NCBI GenBank assembly: GCA_018806915.1
Contig: JAGKQI010000081.1
Coordinates: 434,001-498,000, forward strand
Direction: 5' to 3'
Length of the DNA: 64,000 nt
From: Phytophthora colocasiae
Taxonomy: Eukaryota > Oomycota > Peronosporomycetes > Peronosporales > Peronosporaceae
Shown here piece by piece: positions 60,154 through 64,000 of the stretch (position 1 is the stretch's first letter; the number at the start of each line of letters is the position of its first letter). A program made the translations under genes and the position numbers. Under the pieces are notes generated by a model. It saw only the letters and a program-made list of their open reading frames with translations, was not told where the DNA came from and made no database searches.

Positions 60154-61641
60154 ATGCGGTTCCCCTTCCTTTTGTTGCTACTTGCAACCTTCCTACATGT
60201 ACTGGTAAATGGTGGCGCTGTCTCACAGCCTACAGACCCCAAGGCATTAACCTCCAAGTCTACTACCCAGTTAAGACTTCTACGTGATGGAAGAGAGGAA
60301 GAGCGAGCTCTTCCTCCTCCTCCAAAAGTCTCTTTGTTTGCGGATTGGGTTAAGGCTATGGGATTAAAGATTTCCGATAAGGCGAGAGCTCGCTATTGGC
60401 TTTGGAGGAAACAGTCAGCGGAGGACGTTTTCAACCTACTGAAACTCGATGGAGGACTGGAAAAGCTTTTGACTAGTCGGAAATTCAATACGTGGGCTTC
60501 TTTCGTGAACATTTACAACAAGAAAAACCCTAACGGGAAAGTCACAATGGCTGGAGTTCTCTCGAAAACCTACGGCGACTTAGAGTTGGCTAAAGCTCTG
60601 GAAGTGGCGATGGGTTCGATGGTTAAAACCGAGAGGAAAATGGGTACAACTTTATCTTTACAACAGAGAGAAGGTTGGCAAGCGGCAGGAAAATCCGCTG
60701 ATGATGTTTTTGTGCTGCTAAAACTGGATAAAGCTGGCGATGATCTGTTTACAACTCCTCAGTTGAATTCCTGGTACAAATACGTGACCATGCAAGCGGA
60801 TTCCAAGTCGCTTATGGCTTCAGTTCTGAAAAATCACTACAGCGAGGAGACTTTATCCAAGATTTTCCGTGAAGCCAAACCAGAGATTAAACGGTTGAGG
60901 ATTATTCGAGTTCAGCTGGAGACTGCAGTAGCTAAGAGTAAACCGAAGCAGATTCTTTCCCCTGAAGAATATTTCAAGATACTAAAGCTGGACGATGGGG
61001 TTGACAAGCTTCTGGCTAGCTCCAATCTGGAGACTTGGATGAAATACGTGGCGAGATATAACACGAAAAATCCTGACCAAGAAGTCTCCACAATCAAGAT
61101 ATTAACCAAGGTTTACGGAGATGAAGAGCTGGCCAAGGTGTTAGAAGCTGGCAAGAAGATGGCTACAACGGAGAAAATGGCTACAGAACTGCAATCTGCT
61201 CAATTGAAGCAGTGGCTCACTCAATACTCTACAGACGACGTATTCAAGCTACTGAAACTGGATAGCGACCTCAATAATCTGCTTACCAACCCGAATTTGA
61301 TCACTTGGATCACGTTTTTGGGCCAATTCAACGCGAAAAACCCCGGGAAGGGGACGACAATGGTCAAAACGTTCACCAAATTCTACGGTGAGACTCCGTT
61401 GGCGAAAATGCTGGAATCTGCGAGTCTCGTACCAAAAACAGAGAAAGTGGCGAGTCAGTTCCAAACTGCTCAGTTCAAGCAGTGGCTGCGAGAGGGGAAG
61501 AAACCGGCGGAGGTTTGGAAATCTCTCAAGATGGAGAAAGCTACGTGGATGAAGAATCCAGACGCTCAGGTCTGGTACAAGTACAAAGATTTCTACAAGC
61601 TCAACAAGCCCCCCACAGTAAAAATATCATTTAGGTTTTGA
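60154..61641 (+). CDS. RxLR-EER tandem LWY effector (495 aa)
   Basis: Signal peptide about 1-20; RLLR at 41-44, EER at 49-51. Four full modules and a final half: YWLWRKQSAEDVFNLLKLDG; REGWQAAGKSADDVFVLLKLDK; ILSPEEYFKILKLDDGVDKLL with TWMKYVARY; LKQWLTQYSTDDVFKLLKLD with ITWITFLGQF; FKQWLREGKKPAEVWKSLKM ending YKYKDFYKL. Each has the W, the L-rich middle and the Y-G-D/E end of LWY units. PSR2-type architecture. It is a paralogue of the 51265 gene with one more module. Gypsy-3 sits directly upstream, which may alter or silence its expression. Confidence 0.93.
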   Translation: MRFPFLLLLLATFLHVLVNGGAVSQPTDPKALTSKSTTQLRLLRDGREEERALPPPPKVSLFADWVKAMGLKISDKARARYWLWRKQSAEDVFNLLKLDGGLEKLLTSRKFNTWASFVNIYNKKNPNGKVTMAGVLSKTYGDLELAKALEVAMGSMVKTERKMGTTLSLQQREGWQAAGKSADDVFVLLKLDKAGDDLFTTPQLNSWYKYVTMQADSKSLMASVLKNHYSEETLSKIFREAKPEIKRLRIIRVQLETAVAKSKPKQILSPEEYFKILKLDDGVDKLLASSNLETWMKYVARYNTKNPDQEVSTIKILTKVYGDEELAKVLEAGKKMATTEKMATELQSAQLKQWLTQYSTDDVFKLLKLDSDLNNLLTNPNLITWITFLGQFNAKNPGKGTTMVKTFTKFYGETPLAKMLESASLVPKTEKVASQFQTAQFKQWLREGKKPAEVWKSLKMEKATWMKNPDAQVWYKYKDFYKLNKPPTVKISFRF

Positions 61642-62220
61642 TTGTAGCCCAAATTGCAGCCACTGAATCGATCTCGTCACCTGATTTCCCAGAGAAACCA
61701 GCAAGTTGATAGCCTTCTTCAGCCGATTCCGTTCCGATTTCGTTCGTGGGATCCACCAGAGATAGGATTCCTGAGATTCGTCGTGAATTTAACGAGAGAA
61801 ATTCCCATGCGGCCATCCTTGTCGCCTGTGTGGACTTCAATTGTTTTAATGAACTCGCCTGGACCAAGCATCAGTGTCTGAGGGGTGCCGCCTTCAGCAC
61901 GGGTGCGAGTGACAGGATTCCCCGACGAATCTTGATGGATGATACCAACCACCATCGACTCGCTTTCCAGTTCGGATCATGACTCCTTGGATCACAACTT
62001 CTCCAGGTTCAATGTAATCGAACGCTTCATTGCCAGTGCCACCAAATTGCATACCAGACAGAAGAGGGTGAACCGGGCCGGTAGGAGTTCTAGCCGTCGT
62101 ACTTGGAGTCAGGGAGTTTGTGGCATCCATCACCAGTTTGTCGAAATCGATTTGAGAGTCAGCACTAGTGCTGCTGAGTAGTAATATCATCGCGAGAGTC
62201 TGGAACAGGAAATTTACCAT
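61631..62220 (-). pseudogene. Secreted jacalin-like lectin gene, two frameshifts
   Basis: Begins at 62220 with a signal peptide (MVNFLFQTLAMILLLSSTSA). Frame 1 reads to DYIEPGEVVIQGVMIRTGKRVDG; near 61955 the frame changes and continues VVGIIHQDSSGN, LMLGPGEFIKTIEVHTGDKDGRMGISLVKF; near 61740 it changes again to GYQLAGFSGKSGDEIDSVAAIW, the jacalin signature end. Together these give a jacalin-type beta-prism fold, which in intact form binds carbohydrates. Two single-base indels make it a pseudogene in this assembly unless they are sequencing errors. Its 3' end overlaps the last bases of the LWY gene on the other strand by about 11 bp. Confidence 0.82.
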
Positions 62221-62730
62221 TGTTGGACTTGTTCAGTAGCCGGAGAATTCAAGAATGATCCAACTGAGTCGCAATTGTTAACAATGTTGATCTCCGACTG
62301 ATTTTTTTGCGAAGTTGTGCTGATTATGCGGTACAGCACCATACCTTCGTACAGGCAATCACTGATTGTCTCTGTGAAATTTCCCCAGATGAAGATATGT
62401 GGGATTTTCCAAAACAAAGAACGAAGATAGATCATTTATTTAAATATTTAAAAAATACTAATTGATATTCGCTGTCGAAACGTCTCAAATGAGAAGCAAC
62501 CGACATCCAATCAACAAAATACCGACATTATCGGCCGCATCAACAGCAGCACTTCATAATCGGTAAAGCAATCGGAAGGGGATTAATTCCGAGTACCAGT
62601 GGCCGGGTCCCGAGTACACCAACCGACTTTGAGAGGTTTTGCAAAACGAATTGAGGTCAGTTCGTACCGGTACTTATGCGGTTTTACTTGCGCACAACGA
62701 CTCGAGAAACAAAGAGCACGCGGGCTTAGC
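62221..62730. other. Intergenic, no gene recognised
   Basis: Contains TTTAAATATTTAAAAAATAC near 62441, the same phrase as near 19599. No ORF with family signal. Confidence 0.5.
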
Positions 62731-62733
62731 AAC

Positions 62734-63186
62734 GCTGCCGATGGATCAAGCGAAGGCGAAGCCGGAGCGGGCTTAGGGTCTGCACTCGCGAGCGCAGCGA
62801 GCAGCTAGGGGTGGCTGGGATCGCGCGGAGCGCGTAGCTGGGTTGTAAAGGGCAGCGAGAGAGGACAAGCGCGGTGGAGAACGCTGGCTGGCGGTTTAAT
62901 GCTCCGTGTGCGTAGCACGCGGGCTTAAACCCCAGCGCTGCCGATGATCAAGCGAAGGCGAAGCCGGAGCGGGCTTAGGGTCTGCACTCGCAAGCGCAGC
63001 GAGCAGCTAGGGGTGGCTGGGATCGCGCGGAGCGCGTAGCTGGGTTGTAAAGGGCAGCAAAAGAGGACAAGCGCGGTGGAGAACGCTGGCTGGCGGCTTA
63101 ATGCTCCGTGTGCGTAGCACGCGGGCTTAAACCCCAGCGCTGCCGATGATCAAGCGAAGGCGAAGCCGGAGCGGGTTTAAGCTGGC
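62734..63186. repeat. 202-bp tandem repeat, two full units and a partial third
   Basis: The phrase GCTGCCGATG starts at about 62734, 62937 and 63139, a period of 202-203 bp; the third unit breaks off after about 45 bp. Each unit contains GCGAAGGCGAAGCCGGAGCG, GCGCGGAGCGCG and GTGCGTAGCACGCGG, GC-rich short palindromic phrases unlike the surrounding AT-richer DNA. Units differ by a few bases. Confidence 0.9.
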
Positions 63187-63461
63187 GGTTTATGCGCACC
63201 TCTCACCTCGAGCACATATGACGTTAAACCACTCTCTTCAGTCGTCACAAGGCGGATGCGAAATTGACGCCCGCATTCTTCATGCTCGACGCAGCTGTAG
63301 GTGTCCGCGCGTCCTCGAGCGCCATTGTTGTAGTTGTGTCGGTAGCTATATGCATCGTACAGTTGCATCGCGATCAATGCGTTTTCCTTCGTCTCGTAGT
63401 TAGACACGAGCATGTACGCTTCGCGGCGCTGGAGAGGTAAGTCGCGCTGCATCTGCAGCAT
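63177..63461 (-). pseudogene. Mutator-like transposase N-terminal zinc-finger fragment
   Basis: About 94 codons. YLVSNYETKENALIAMQLY-like N-terminus (actual MLVSNYETKENALIAMQLY), then TYSCVEHEECGRQF and LEVRGAHKPPA, giving a C...C...H pattern like the FLYWCH/WRKY-GCM1 type finger at the start of MULE transposases. The frame ends at the tandem repeat, so the catalytic domain is missing. Confidence 0.55.
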
Positions 63462-64000
63462 AACACGTAGAACGAGTAAGTAAGAAGACGATTCAGAGGA
63501 GAAGTAGCGTACCTTAGCAGAAGTGAACGCGTAGATGATAACCTACGGGTGCGCGGGTAGCGGTGGCGCGCTCTGGTAGTGAGAAAAGGCAGTGGCAAAC
63601 CCGCACTGCCGTGCTTAGAGCATCCCCACCGGTCACGGCAAAACATCCCGGTAAACGGTTTACCGGGAAAATATTTTTACCGCTGCAATTTATCTTCCCC
63701 ACCGGGCCACGGCAAACGGCAGAACGGCAAATTCCGTCCGGCAAATTTCCAAAATCACGGCAAACTCGACCGTTTTGCAGTTCCGCAGAACCCACTCCGG
63801 CATCCCGAGAATCAGAATATTATCAGCGTTTTATCAGATTTGGATCAGTCCATTTTGCAAGAGGAACATCACAAAGAAGCTGAAAGTGCAACATGTACTC
63901 GCCATTCTGCCAGGTTTCCCTTGTACTTTTTTCCCGCCAATTTTTTGTACTCGGTATTCTGCCATTGTACTTGGAATTCTACCGATGTGAACTCGGGTTT
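63462..64000. other. Non-coding end of window with palindromic DNA
   Basis: No gene recognised. CCCGGTAAAC and its exact reverse complement form a 21-bp palindrome at 63647-63667. CACGGCAAA-type phrases recur at about 63634, 63716 and 63757, and GGCAAA more widely. AGAGCATCCCCACCGG (63617) resembles the terminus style of some DNA transposons, but no partner end lies within the window. Confidence 0.5.

Noticed and set aside
63617..64000. Possible PIF/Harbinger-like terminus
   Set aside because: Only one end is visible and no target duplication can be tested within the window.

Overview
The window looks like a gene-sparse, repeat-rich stretch of an oomycete genome, most likely Phytophthora. 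Four signs point there: several secreted RxLR/EER proteins with WY or tandem LWY modules, a START-FYVE zinc-finger family, oomycete-type initiator elements of the TCAYTYCCAATTT type just upstream of start codons, and secreted Cu-only-type superoxide dismutase proteins. Introns are short (45-77 bp) and host genes are compact. No bacterial features are present.

Layout. 1-2412: edge-truncated, frameshifted Copia gag-pol on the minus strand. About 2743-14930: a tyrosine-recombinase (DIRS/Ngaro-like) retrotransposon whose recombinase gene is split by a Ty3/Gypsy element (7627-14307; 185-bp LTRs, 5-bp target duplication). That Gypsy element carries an antisense ORF. 14956-17553: remnant of a FYVE-type gene split by a complete Tc1/mariner element (15670-17210). 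18703-31271: cluster of four secreted Cu-only SOD-like genes. The second is split by a 9-bp-TSD inverted-repeat element (20890-27622), which itself holds a Copia element with apparently identical LTRs (21487-27561). A hAT element (28876-30168) sits between the third and fourth. 31404-38532: ordinary host genes, namely a small RecQ helicase, an RxLR-WY effector with nearby effector relics, an SLC37-type phosphate antiporter and a divergently transcribed four-helix membrane protein. 38610-47525: one START-FYVE gene on the minus strand, broken by a Gypsy element (39280-44791), a hAT element (44982-47060), a nonsense codon and a frameshift. 48532-61641: effector nest of five WY/LWY proteins, with a decayed Gypsy element (53769-60084) separating two tandem-LWY paralogues. 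61631-64000: broken jacalin-like lectin gene, 202-bp tandem repeat, MULE zinc-finger scrap and palindromic DNA.

How it fits together. The intact host genes serve two themes: secreted factors probably acting at the host interface (Cu-only SODs against superoxide, WY/LWY effectors) and housekeeping (RecQ, phosphate antiporter). Transposons have inserted repeatedly in and between these families, and in five cases the exact insertion sites and target duplications can be read inside a broken gene or element. The two tandem-LWY paralogues differ by one repeat module, in a way that suggests module loss by recombination between repeats. The least explained items are the antisense chromodomain-like ORF in the first Gypsy element, a cluster of perfect hairpins just upstream of a WY effector gene, and strong over-representation of the palindrome TACATGTA.
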